Assembly (NCBI RefSeq): GCF_014297595.2 | Contig: NZ_CP060414.2 | Span: forward strand, 2,232,001 to 2,296,000 | From: Neisseria musculi | Lineage (GTDB): Bacteria; Pseudomonadota; Gammaproteobacteria; Burkholderiales; Neisseriaceae | DNA: 64,000 nt | Direction of reading: 5' to 3' | Shown: positions 55,433-64,000 of the stretch, in pieces | Numbering within the stretch: position 1 is the first letter of the stretch | How the letters are laid out: every line of letters begins with the position of its first letter | Translations under genes and position numbers: made by a program | The notes under the pieces: generated by a model | Database searches by the model: none | What the model saw: only the letters and a program-made list of their open reading frames with translations | Told to the model about the DNA's origin: nothing

Positions 55433-56602
55433 TTAATTCAAACCCAATGTGCCGCGCAATTGTGCCAAATCTTCGGCCAGCGCGTTAATCGGAGCCTGCA
55501 GGGTTCTGCGGTCGGGCTCGGTGAGTTTGTCGTAGGTTTCAAAGCCTTGTGCGGTTTTATATTTGGCCAAAATATCATTAACCTGCTTGAAGTTGGCATC
55601 GGTTTTATCGAGTATGGCCTGGTTTTTTTCAGCAATCATCGGGCGGAACAGCTCAACGATTTTCTGCGCGCCTTCGATGTTGGCTTGGAAATCGCTCAAA
55701 TCGGTGTGGCTGTAGCGGTCTTCTTCGCCGCTGATTTTGCTGCCGGCCACTTCTTCAATCAACACGGCGGCACCGCCCACCACTTTGTTGGGCGGGAAAG
55801 TGAGCGCATCGATTTCGGCTTGCAGTTTTTTTACATCGGCTTCGAGTTTGTCGGCTACTTCTTTCACACCGTTGGCGGATTTTTCAATCCACAAGGCGTG
55901 TTCGATACGGTGGAAGCCGGTAAACTCCGGGTCTTTCGGGCCTTGTTTGAAATCATCTTCGCGCGCATCGATGGCCGGGTCGAGTTCGTTAAACAGCTCG
56001 GCAATCGGTTCGATGCGCTCATAGTGGCTGCGGGTGTCGGCAAACATAGATTTGGCTTTTTCTATATCGCCTGCTTTCACGGCGGCAACAAAGGCCGAAG
56101 TTTTGGCAACCAACTCTTTGGTTTCGGCCTGAACATAAGATTTATAGTCGGCCAAAGGTTGGGCCAGCTTTTCAAAATCGGCTTCGCCGCCTGCCTGTTT
56201 GAAGCCGCTGTCGGTTACGGTGAGCTTGCCGCGCGGGTTGTTTAAGAGGCCGCAGGTCATATCGTATTCGCCCGGCAGCAGGGTTACCGTCATTTTGTCG
56301 GAAAGGCCGGGAGCGATATTTTCACGCTCGTCCACCACCATCACGCCTTTTAAAATTTCCCATTCGAGCTTGCGGCCGCTGTTGTTTTTGATGTTGAACA
56401 CCACTTTGCCGCTGGGCACGCTCAGTTCCATCGGTTCGCAGGCAGTGTCGTTGACCGCCACATTCACCGAACCGTCAGCATTAACGGAAGGCATGGCCGA
56501 TGTGCCGGATGCGGATGCGGTTTTTTCGGCTTCGGGCGGCTGGCAGCCTGCCAATGAAAATGCCAAAATCACGGACAAAGCAAGAATGTTTCTTTGTTTC
56601 AT
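55433..56602 (-). CDS. efeO: EfeO, periplasmic component of the ferrous iron importer
   Basis: 389 residues from the ATG at 56602 (AGAGGT 7 bases upstream). Lipoprotein signal ILAFSLAGC (lipobox LAGC). An N-terminal cupredoxin-like domain (about 45-145, [27 protein letters not shown]) is followed by an M75/imelysin-type domain with the HxxE motif in [10 protein letters not shown]. EfeO is thought to bind or oxidise iron and hand it to EfeU. It lies 176 bp after efeU, a gap that holds part of a dispersed repeat (GTGATTCACTAT at 56771). Confidence 0.94.
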   Translation of the reverse strand: MKQRNILALSVILAFSLAGCQPPEAEKTASASGTSAMPSVNADGSVNVAVNDTACEPMELSVPSGKVVFNIKNNSGRKLEWEILKGVMVVDERENIAPGLSDKMTVTLLPGEYDMTCGLLNNPRGKLTVTDSGFKQAGGEADFEKLAQPLADYKSYVQAETKELVAKTSAFVAAVKAGDIEKAKSMFADTRSHYERIEPIAELFNELDPAIDAREDDFKQGPKDPEFTGFHRIEHALWIEKSANGVKEVADKLEADVKKLQAEIDALTFPPNKVVGGAAVLIEEVAGSKISGEEDRYSHTDLSDFQANIEGAQKIVELFRPMIAEKNQAILDKTDANFKQVNDILAKYKTAQGFETYDKLTEPDRRTLQAPINALAEDLAQLRGTLGLN

Positions 56603-56778
56603 ATCGATACCTCTTTTCTGTTGGAAGGAATAGTCAATCCGCGCAAGTTGCTGCCATGCTGCTCTGTTTCGGCTTAACGAGAAAGATTGCACCGGCGCTG
56701 CATTCACTAACAGAACCGGCTGCATATTGCCTTAACCGCCTGAGGCATCAGCGTTTTACCAAGCCTTGTTGTGATTCA

Positions 56779-57591
56779 CTATCGGGAAGCCGATGGGTTA
56801 CCGCCGCGTAGAAACCAATACATCACAGGAACCAGATACAGCAGCCATACCAGCACTTCGCCCTGCGCCGGGTGGTCGGTATAGCCGAAAAAGCCGCCGA
56901 GCAACACGCCCAGCGGGCTGTCCTCATGCAGGATATGGGAAATGTCGAACACAATGGCCTGCAGGCGGTTCCACACCCCCGCTTCGTGCAGCGCGCGCAG
57001 CGAACCGGCCAACAACCCGGCCGCCACGAAAATCAGAAACATACCGGTGATGCGGAAAAACTTAGCTAGATTCAAGCGCATACCGCCACGGTAAACCAAC
57101 ACACCGATGACAACGGCCGCCAACAATCCCGCTACCGCACCTACCGGCATACGCCACGAGGGGCTTTGTTGGAACACGGCCAAAAGAAAAAACACGCTCT
57201 CCAAACCTTCGCGCGCCACCGCCAGAAACGCCATGCCCACCAGAGCCCGGCCGCTGCCTTTGTTTAAGGCCGTCTGAACCGAATCTTCAAGCTGCCGCTT
57301 CACCGAGCGGGCGGCTTTTTTCATCCACAGCACCATATAGGTGAGCATGGCCGCCGTCACCAAGCCGATAACGCCCCCCACAAATTCCTGCTGTTTTTGC
57401 GGAATCTCGCCGGTGGCGGAGTGGATGGCTAAGCCCAACCCCAAGCACATCAGCACGGCCGCAACCACACCCGCCCACACTTTCGGCATCAGATGTCCAT
57501 TGCCCGACTGATGCAGAAAGCCTGCCACAATGCCCACAATCAGCGCGGCCTCTATGCCCTCGCGCAACATAATCAGAAAAGCAATAAACAT
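56779..57591 (-). CDS. efeU: EfeU, FTR1-family iron permease
   Basis: 270 residues with seven predicted membrane helices. The two REGxE iron-permeation motifs are REGIE (10-14) and REGLE (127-131). Related to yeast Ftr1p and E. coli EfeU, it transports iron across the inner membrane. First gene of the efeU-efeO-(lipoprotein)-efeB set, all on the minus strand. The N-terminus begins directly with the first motif-bearing helix, which fits family members. No frameshift is seen, unlike E. coli K-12 efeU. Confidence 0.95.
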   Translation of the reverse strand: MFIAFLIMLREGIEAALIVGIVAGFLHQSGNGHLMPKVWAGVVAAVLMCLGLGLAIHSATGEIPQKQQEFVGGVIGLVTAAMLTYMVLWMKKAARSVKRQLEDSVQTALNKGSGRALVGMAFLAVAREGLESVFFLLAVFQQSPSWRMPVGAVAGLLAAVVIGVLVYRGGMRLNLAKFFRITGMFLIFVAAGLLAGSLRALHEAGVWNRLQAIVFDISHILHEDSPLGVLLGGFFGYTDHPAQGEVLVWLLYLVPVMYWFLRGGNPSASR

Positions 57592-57650
57592 GAGCCTACA
57601 TATATCCTTGCCGATAAATATCTAGGTTATATTCCTATTTTAAAATTAAA

Positions 57651-57669
57651 GCAAATAGTTTTTATTCTA
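57651..57669 (-). promoter_or_regulatory. Possible Fur box upstream of efeU
   Basis: TAGAATAAAAACTATTTGC (minus strand) matches the 19 bp Fur consensus at 11 positions, in the AT-rich efeU leader. Weak; suggested mainly by the gene's function. Confidence 0.25.
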
Positions 57670-57698
57670 TAAAAGTTAGCAGATAATTTAAAAGACTA

Positions 57699-57728
57699 AA
57701 GGCCGTCTGAAACTGTTTCAGACGGCCT
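57699..57728. terminator. Inverted DUS pair
   Basis: Facing DUS copies between the efeU promoter region and IS copy 3. Confidence 0.6.
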
Positions 57729-57751
57729 GAGAGATTTGAATGAAAACCATT

Positions 57752-58461
57752 GGCTCTAGACTAGCAGCTTTATATAAATTTACTTTAAAAGCCCCCAAAG
57801 TTCGTGACTCAGTTCATCAGAGTTTCGGTTCCATCGCCATCCGCATTCCCTCAGGTGCAAATCAAAGTTTTTGGTTACGCCGTTGAATTTGGCGGGCCTT
57901 AGTTTGGTAAAACTCCGGAAGCTTTCAATACCATTGATGCGCCCGGTACCATCTGCAAACTCATTTTGTCCGTGATTAACGCACAAATGTAGAGTAGCCG
58001 GCTTATCGACCAGGCCGCTGTAACCGCGCCGGCTATCAGAATAAAAACACTCTCCAGAGAGACCTTTCCCAATATAACAGCTTGAAGTGTTTGCTTTTTA
58101 CAATCAGGAACGATTTCGGTATAAACCCTGCCGTCTCTTTCGAAAATACCAAAGACGGGTTGTTTAAGCGTTCCTCTGCCACGCTTTGACTCGCCATGGA
58201 AACCGCGCTACAAATAGCTTTCATCAACCTTTATGCTGCCGTAACAGGTCTTTTTGCCTGCTTTGGCAGCGGTATATTTCGTGCCTGAACATGCGATACC
58301 GGTGGTTGATGGTATTGCGGTTGAAGCCTGTCGGCAAAGCGGTTTTGAGGCTTCTATACCGACACAAAAATGCTTGATAATTTTTTGAGCTGATGGTCAC
58401 TTAACTTGGTGTTATATTTCATTTTTCCAGGCTAACAGAGCTATTCTGCCAGTCTAGAGCC
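57752..58461 (-). mobile_element. IS1595-family element, copy 3 (deleted)
   Basis: 710 bp with the GGCTCTAGACT...ends, reversed relative to copies 1 and 2. The transposase carries the same lost A and the same internal deletion and TAG (GCTATTTGTAGCGCGG) as copy 2, plus further changes. It has no target duplication; the flank TTATTTA is present at its 5' end as in the other copies. Confidence 0.88.
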
Positions 58462-58605
58462 TAAATAAATATATACACCGTTTATACCGTTTTTCTGGTT
58501 TTTTCCACCGCTTTACCGCTTCATCAGTCGGTGCGCCAAAGCTGCGCCGCCACTGCCGTGCCGCATGATTTCAGCACTGCCGTTCTGCTTGGTTAACCTT
58601 TTTTG

Positions 58606-58878
58606 ATGAAAAAAACAATCGGTTACACGCGGATCAAACAGCGGCCGGCGCGTTACCAAATTTTATTTGATGCTTTGCCGGTGTTTACTTTGGGCGGGAA
58701 TCTCAATTTGTTTTCGGCTTTGAGTATCAAGTTTCAGAAAATTTCAGACGGCTCTATCACCCGGGACGTGCCGCTGGTGGCCATGTTTGCTATAGCTAAC
58801 ACGCTGCTTTCGCTGCTGTTTGACCGGTATCGGATTTCAGGCTGGAAGCGCGTTTTTATTTCAATCGCAGCACACTAG
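58606..58878 (+). CDS. Small hypothetical protein, possibly membrane-associated
   Basis: 90 residues from the ATG at 58606. No clear Shine-Dalgarno sequence is present. Two moderately hydrophobic segments (LFDALPVFTLGGNLNLFSAL and VPLVAMFAIANTLLSLLF) suggest membrane association. A DUS-like TTTCAGACGGC lies inside the frame. It may be a genuine short gene or a remnant of a longer one. No family is recognised. A further 61-codon frame at 58931 is not considered real. Confidence 0.35.
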   Translation: MKKTIGYTRIKQRPARYQILFDALPVFTLGGNLNLFSALSIKFQKISDGSITRDVPLVAMFAIANTLLSLLFDRYRISGWKRVFISIAAH

Positions 58879-59062
58879 TGGTATTTTTAGGTGATAGTCT
58901 CAAAAGGCTGCCATTGGGTGAGGATTAGCCATGCCGCTGCTGTATGACGCTGGGTGCGGCCAGTATGTTGTGGTGACTGTTACTGCGGGCCTTTCGCTTG
59001 CACTGCTGTGGGCGTTTAAGAAATGGATTGCGTTTTGTCCAACAAATTCAAGCCGAGTTCGA

Positions 59063-59094
59063 AGGCCGTCTGAAAATGTTTTCAGACGGCCTTT
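59063..59094. terminator. Inverted DUS pair after murA
   Basis: Facing DUS copies about 25 bp beyond the murA stop. Confidence 0.75.
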
Positions 59095-59116
59095 ATATTG
59101 GATTATGGCGGTATAG

Positions 59117-60394
<1,278 letters not shown>

Positions 60395-60511
60395 TTAGGC
60401 CTCTGAGATGGTGCGGTAAATAAACGATTATAAAAGATTTTGCATGCTTTTGGCCTCGGGTGTTGCGCAAATTTCAGATGGCTGGGGTTTATTTTTAATT
60501 GATTTTGAACT

Positions 60512-60530
60512 TTAAATAAAAATCATTGTT
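60512..60530 (+). promoter_or_regulatory. Possible Fur box upstream of the siderophore-binding pseudogene
   Basis: TTAAATAAAAATCATTGTT matches the 19 bp Fur consensus at 12 positions, about 130 bp before the ATG of an iron-uptake pseudogene. Low certainty. Confidence 0.3.
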
Positions 60531-60657
60531 AATATGATTTGAATTAAGGGCTGTTTCCCGCTGCTGAACCGCTGTTCAGCCTGAGCCGTGATCAGAAGGC
60601 TGCGGTTCTGTCTTACCAATTTGATTATTCTCTTTTTATTTTTTCAAAAGGTTATCC

Positions 60658-61621
60658 ATGTTTGTCAAACTTTTTCCCGCCCCATTTGTTTTTGCCGCAG
60701 CCCTTGCCTTGGGAGCGGCTGCGGCTTATGCCGAGCCTGTTCAGATCACCGACACCGCCGGCCGCAAGGTTACGGTAGATTTGCCTGCCAAGCGTGTTGT
60801 GCTTGGCTTTTATTATCAGGATTATATGGCTGTCGGCGGTAAAGACGCGCTTGACAACGTGGTAGGCTTTTCTAAAGCGGTGTGGTCGGATTGGGCGCCC
60901 GCAAGTTGGGAGGCTTTCCGCAAGGCCGTGCCCAAGTTGGACAAGCTGGAAGATGCGGGCGAGGTAGAAGTGGATACATTTTCGGTTGAGAAAGTGCTGT
61001 CGCTGAAGCCCGATTTACTGTTGCTGGCTGATTGGCAGTATCAGGCACTGGGTTCGGATTGGACCGGTTGGAAAAAGCAGACATTCCGATTGTGGTGCTC
61101 GACTATAACGCGCAAACGGTTGCCGCCCATGTCAAATCCACCGAAATCATCGGCACGCTGACTGGGCAGCAGGAGCGCGCGGCCAAACTGGCGGCAGACT
61201 ATAAAACCATTGCCGACGATATTCAAAGCCGCATCGCCGAAGCCAAACTGCCCAAACCCAAAGTTTATCCCAAAGTTTATGTGGAATTCGGTAACAAAGG
61301 GCCCGAGGAACACAGCGTTACCTTCGGCAAGTCGATGTGGGGAGCGATGACGACACTGGTGGGTGGCGATAATATTTCCGCCGGTTCGGTAGAGTTTTAC
61401 GCGCCGATCAACCCCGAGCAGGTGTTGGCAGCCAAGCCCGATGTGATTGTGGTTACCGGGCGGGAAACCGAGCTGGAGAAAAACCCTACGGCGATGGTGA
61501 TGGGCTAGGGTATCACGCACGCAGAGGCCGGAAAGCGCCTGAGCGGCTTTGCCAAACGGCAGGGCTGGGATGCGCTGCCTGCTGAAGCCGCGCGCGATAA
61601 ATCGGCGCGTTTTTTGAGATA
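60658..61621 (+). pseudogene. Iron-siderophore ABC transporter substrate-binding protein, frameshifted
   Basis: The start MFVKLFPAPFVFAAALALGAAAAYA is a signal peptide, followed by a FepB/FatB-like binding protein (ITDTAGRKVTVDLPAKRVVLG, VEKVLSLKPDLLLLADW). Near 61075 the frame changes to IPIVVLDYNAQTVAAHVKSTEIIGTL, PKVYVEFGNKGPEEHSV, and INPEQVLAAKPDVIVVTG. A TAG at 61506 then interrupts, and the tail (RLSGFAKRQGWDALPAE) also departs from the expected end. No permease or ATPase gene follows; prophage DNA begins instead. Inactive. Confidence 0.85.
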
Positions 61622-61675
61622 AATCGTTTTTAATTTTGTTGCACACTATGTAACCATGTTACAAATACATCAATA

Positions 61676-61701
61676 CAAAAGTCCAGACGTCGGGACTTTT
61701 G
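61676..61701. terminator. Intrinsic terminator at the prophage boundary
   Basis: Stem CAAAAGTCC/GGACTTTTG with an 8 base loop, symmetric enough to serve both the dam remnant and the + strand. Unlike most terminators here it contains no DUS, consistent with foreign DNA. Confidence 0.7.
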
Positions 61702-61706
61702 TCTTA

Positions 61707-62277
61707 TTAGTAGTTACAGATGACCAGTTCGCCGCTGGCCTTTTGCGTTTTATCCCTGCCGACCGAATAGGCAAGCTCGAGGCGGCGAATGCTGAAGTCT
61801 TTAAACAGCTCGAGAATGATTGAGCCGCTGCTGCGCGGCTTTCAGACGGCCTGCGATGCCGGCGGCGGTGAAGCCTCGGTTTGTGGTGGCGGTGCCGAAA
61901 TGTTGATCAACGGTTTTGCCGCCGAAGGCGGTGTGTTGCAGGTAGAAGAAACGTGCGGCGCGCTGGATGTCGGTCATTACATCGGGCGGGGTGGATTGCA
62001 GGCGGGCGAACACTTCGCGGCTGGTGAGCGTCCACTCAAACTGGCGCACAAACTCGTCAAAGTGGTGCTGCACCACGCGGTAGAGGTTGATGAATTGGCC
62101 ATTGAGGTCGTTGAGCACTTCGCACTTGGCCGGCTGCGGCCGCATAAAAAACAGCGCCGCGCCGCCGGCGAACAGCTCGACATAGCATTGATGCTCGGGA
62201 AACAAGGGCAGCAGGTGTTTGGCCAGGCGGCGTTTGCCGCCCATCCACGGCACGAGCGGTTGCGGTTTGGGTGTCAT
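61707..62277 (-). pseudogene. Phage D12-class adenine methyltransferase (Dam), internally deleted
   Basis: Starts MTPKPQPLVPWMGGKRRLAKHL at 62277, with the AdoMet region CYVELFAGGAALFF and DLNGQFINLYRVVQHH. After FTAAGIAGRLKAAQQRLNH the frame ends at 61801. The true C-terminus (ELFKDFSIRRLELAYSVGRDK...GELVICNY) follows in another frame to the stop at 61707. The middle ~100 residues with the catalytic DPPY motif are absent, replaced at a DUS-containing segment. Phage Dam enzymes often protect phage DNA from host restriction. Confidence 0.8.
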
Positions 62278-62605
62278 TCTGACTCCTTATATATATTATA
62301 TATATATAAGAATAAAAACGGCACTCGCGGCGCTCGGTTATACCTAAAATTCCCGGAGTTAGGCTTTATTACCCCCCCTTGCCTTTTAAGCCGGTGTTCC
62401 AAGGCATGCTGCCTTTTTCAAACATTCCGGTTCGGCCGGTCAGTCATTTATTGCGTTTGCACATGGCCGAAATATTTCCTTTGCTCAAATTCCGGCCGAA
62501 TCGTTCGTTAAAGGCATCGGTCAACTCTTGCCGGCTCATACTGCAATTGGATTTCAGAAACTCTTTTTCCTTTTCGCTGTATTCAATCCGACTAAGCCTA
62601 GCCAT
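62274..62605 (-). pseudogene. Phage HNH-endonuclease-like gene with in-frame stop
   Basis: MARLSRIEYSEKEKEFLKSN and SRQELTDAFNERFGRNLSKG then CKRNK, a TGA stop where tryptophan is expected, and in the same frame LTGRTGMFEKGSMPWNTGLKGKGG. This is the N-terminal DNA-binding part and linker common to phage HNH endonucleases. The HNH catalytic part is missing. The frame ends in TGA overlapping the ATG of the dam gene, so the local gene order is still that of a phage operon. The last ~25 residues (FLFLYIYNIYK) come from AT repeat DNA. Confidence 0.6.
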
Positions 62606-62836
62606 CTTTCTTCTCAATCATCACAGGCGGTTTAAAGTTTCCAGCGCCATATTCGGCTTTCAGCTTTTCTGACTGTAGCGCTAGGCTGGCTGTATCAATA
62701 ATTTTTGCCGCCACCTCATTTACGCCTTAGCTCTGGATATTTCCATTTCCAACTGATCGCCGGTAATGCTTTCGTCATTCAGCCGCTCCAGTGATGCAAA
62801 GAGGTGGTTGTTCAAGTCAATTAATCCGTTTTTCAT
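62598..62836 (-). pseudogene. Small prophage protein, one-base frameshift
   Basis: Good ribosome site AGGAGG 7 bases before ATG at 62836. [38 protein letters not shown] then a stop. Restoring one G (GCG-GTA-AAT) gives [41 protein letters not shown] to the stop at 62598, which overlaps the HNH start. Total about 79 residues. Similar small proteins occur in the early region of Mu/B3-like phages of Neisseria. Function unknown. Confidence 0.7.
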
Positions 62837-63048
62837 CACGCTGCCTCCTGGTTTGCTACTGCTAAATCACTGCTGCTCAGGCATCTCAAGGCCGTCTGCA
62901 CCACATCGGCTTCGGTGTCGGCTTTATCAGCCGATACCATCAGCAGGATAAAATACCCGTGGATGCTGTTCAGCTCGCAGCAGAGATAGCCCGCCCGCTC
63001 GCGCCAAACTTTGGCCTTGATGTTGCTGTAATCACGTTCTACGCGCAT
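62836..63048 (-). CDS. Small prophage protein of unknown function
   Basis: 70 residues, GGGGAAAATAA before the [26 protein letters not shown] then a helical region and [19 protein letters not shown] containing a DUS-like GGCCGTCTG. The stop overlaps the next start (TGATG). No family is recognised; gene order is that of a transposable-phage early operon. The frame is intact. Confidence 0.65.
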   Translation of the reverse strand: MRVERDYSNIKAKVWRERAGYLCCELNSIHGYFILLMVSADKADTEADVVQTALRCLSSSDLAVANQEAA

Positions 63049-63230
63049 TTATTTTCCCCTTCCTCACTCAACCGGTAAGTTACCAACACACGGCTTTCGA
63101 TTTCGCCGCGACGCTCCATTTTTGCCAACTCTGCCTTCACTTCCGCCAGCGGCCAACGCAGCACGTCGGCGATAAATTCGGCAGAACACGGGTAATGACT
63201 TACCAGCAGGTCTGATATACGGTGTGTCAT
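63039..63230 (-). CDS. Small prophage winged-helix-like protein
   Basis: 62 residues from the ATG at 63230, where ATGA overlaps the stop of the preceding gene. MTHRISDLLVSHYPCSAEFIADVLRWPLAEVKAELAKMERRGEIES has the spacing of a winged helix-turn-helix (helix, turn, recognition helix VKAELAKMERRGEI, then a short beta wing VLVTYRL). Probably binds DNA in regulation of the phage early region. It overlaps the following gene by 10 bases. Confidence 0.65.
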   Translation of the reverse strand: MTHRISDLLVSHYPCSAEFIADVLRWPLAEVKAELAKMERRGEIESRVLVTYRLSEEGENKCA

Positions 63231-63484
63231 TTGTATGCCTCCGCATCGCCGCGCACCCAATCAAAGTCCTCTTGCTCATAGGCCTTCAGCATCTCGCGTA
63301 CCGCATCGTCGGCTTCGCGCTGCTTGGCGGCCATCAGGGCGGCGGTGTCGTCGCTGCCCTGTTATTCCGATGCCGCATACTGGGCGGGTGGCGGACTGTA
63401 AGGCTGGTCGTCCGCCTTGCTTTGGCAGCCGAGTACCAGTGCAATGGCAAATCCGAAAACCATTTTTTCAACAAAATCAGCCAT
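63227..63484 (-). pseudogene. Small prophage lipoprotein-like gene with in-frame TAA
   Basis: MADFVEKMVFGFAIALVLGCQSKADDQPYSPPPAQYAASE then TAA, then QGSDDTAALMAAKQREADDAVREMLKAYEQEDFDWVRGDAEAYK in the same frame to a TGA overlapping the next ATG. The TAA most likely replaced CAA (Gln). LVLGC is a lipobox-like site. If only the first 40 codons are used it would be a tiny lipoprotein. Unknown function. Confidence 0.6.
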
Positions 63485-63485
63485 C

Positions 63486-64000
63486 TCACACCCCCTTAAC
63501 CACATCGGCATCAACATCAAACCCCAGCTCGGCCGCTTGGTTCATGGCCGCGCTTACCAGATTGTTGACCGCCAGCGGATAGAGCAGGCTGTTCAGCTCT
63601 GTGCCTTTGGCCGTTCGGCTTTTAACGGTCAAGCGTTCGGCACCGCATCAATCGCGCTTTGGTCTAATACCTTGCTGTAATCCGCGCCGACTCGGGCAAA
63701 CTTGTGTTTCAGATAGCCTTCCAGCTTGCCGTCGGTCAGCGGCAACAGCGTTACCACTTCGCAGCGCTGCACCACTTCGCGCACGTTCGGGTTGTTTTCG
63801 CTGAGTTTTTGCGCCAGCTCGGTTTGGCCGATTAACACAATGCCCAGCAGGCGTTCAAAGCCGTGTTTTAATTCAAAAAACCGTTTCAGGTGTTTCAGTG
63901 TGGGGATAGGCAGGCTGAGGGCTTCTTCGATTACCAACACATGCTTGTTGCCCGCCTTGGCGCTTTCGGCCAGGGCGCGGTGGATTTGGGCAAACCGTGC
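63486..64000 (-). pseudogene. Transposable-phage AAA+ ATPase (ExeA/MuB-type), frameshifted, runs off the window
   Basis: The frame enters from beyond 64000 (ARFAQIHRALAESAKAGNKHV). Walker B is HVLVIEEALSLP, followed by LKHLKRFFELKHGFERLLGIVLIGQTELAQKL and VVQRCEVVTLLPLTDGKLEGYL. Near 63640 the frame breaks (SAIDAVPNA stop) and continues in another frame as RLTVKSRTAKGTELNSLLYPLAVNNLVSAAMNQA to 63486. In B3/Mu-like phages this ATPase (B protein) stimulates the transposase. One indel inactivates its C-terminal part. Walker A lies outside the window. Confidence 0.75.

Noticed and set aside
58931..59116. A 61-codon frame with one hydrophobic segment before murA
   Set aside because: Its second half is the translated inverted DUS terminator, so it is unlikely to be a real gene.

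Overview
The window is chromosomal DNA from a Neisseria or a very close Neisseriaceae relative. The 10-mer DNA uptake sequence (DUS) GCCGTCTGAA occurs dozens of times, nearly always preceded by AG (the AG-DUS dialect rather than the AT form of N. meningitidis). It is often paired as inverted repeats just after genes. Housekeeping proteins (MutS, LysS, MurA, Pgk, Gnd, PurD, UvrD) and the type II-C CRISPR-Cas locus fit the same group. Base use is moderately GC-rich, and many genes are decayed.

Layout. 1-3.2 kb: small housekeeping and hypothetical genes (DUF2061, FKBP prolyl isomerase, LOG-family phosphoribohydrolase). 3.2-5.15 kb: a gene-free stretch with two sets of diverged, roughly 60-66 bp periodic units. 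5.16-11.4 kb: a complete type II-C CRISPR-Cas system. It has a 22-repeat array read on the + strand, cas2-cas1-cas9 on the - strand, and a divergent tracrRNA with a consensus promoter. The Cas9 C-terminus resembles that of Nme2Cas9 rather than Nme1Cas9, so an N4CC-type PAM is predicted. 11.4-26.6 kb: threonine aldolase, YigZ, PurD, TsaC, an IS1016-type element nested in a dead istB, a paiB pseudogene, UvrD, 5-formyl-THF cyclo-ligase, LysS and an osmoprotectant ABC transporter. 26.7-36.8 kb: a defective IS1595-family copy, a candidate small RNA, MutS, an unrecognised secreted/membrane gene cluster, gamma-glutamyltranspeptidase, an AT-rich region with three DnaA boxes, and Gnd.

36.8-48 kb is a scrap zone. 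It holds IS remnants, xseB-ispA, and a type I restriction locus broken into hsdM, hsdS and hsdR pieces by an IS1016 copy, a prophage tail fragment and an IS21-type element. 48-58 kb: Pgk, a YdcF-like protein, an ArsC-like reductase, a TlpA-like thioredoxin, remnants of a T6SS effector-immunity pair, and the EfeU/EfeO/EfeB ferrous-iron uptake genes with an extra lipoprotein gene between efeO and efeB. 58-64 kb: a third IS1595-type copy, MurA, a frameshifted siderophore-binding protein, and the early region of a Mu/B3-like prophage in which most genes carry one small lesion.

How the parts fit. Cas9, crRNAs and tracrRNA form an apparently intact defence system next to a chromosome full of inactivated mobile DNA and a destroyed type I restriction system. 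Iron uptake is represented by one intact system (Efe) and one dead one. Inverted DUS pairs serve as transcription terminators for many genes. All calls are from reading the sequence; no database search was run.
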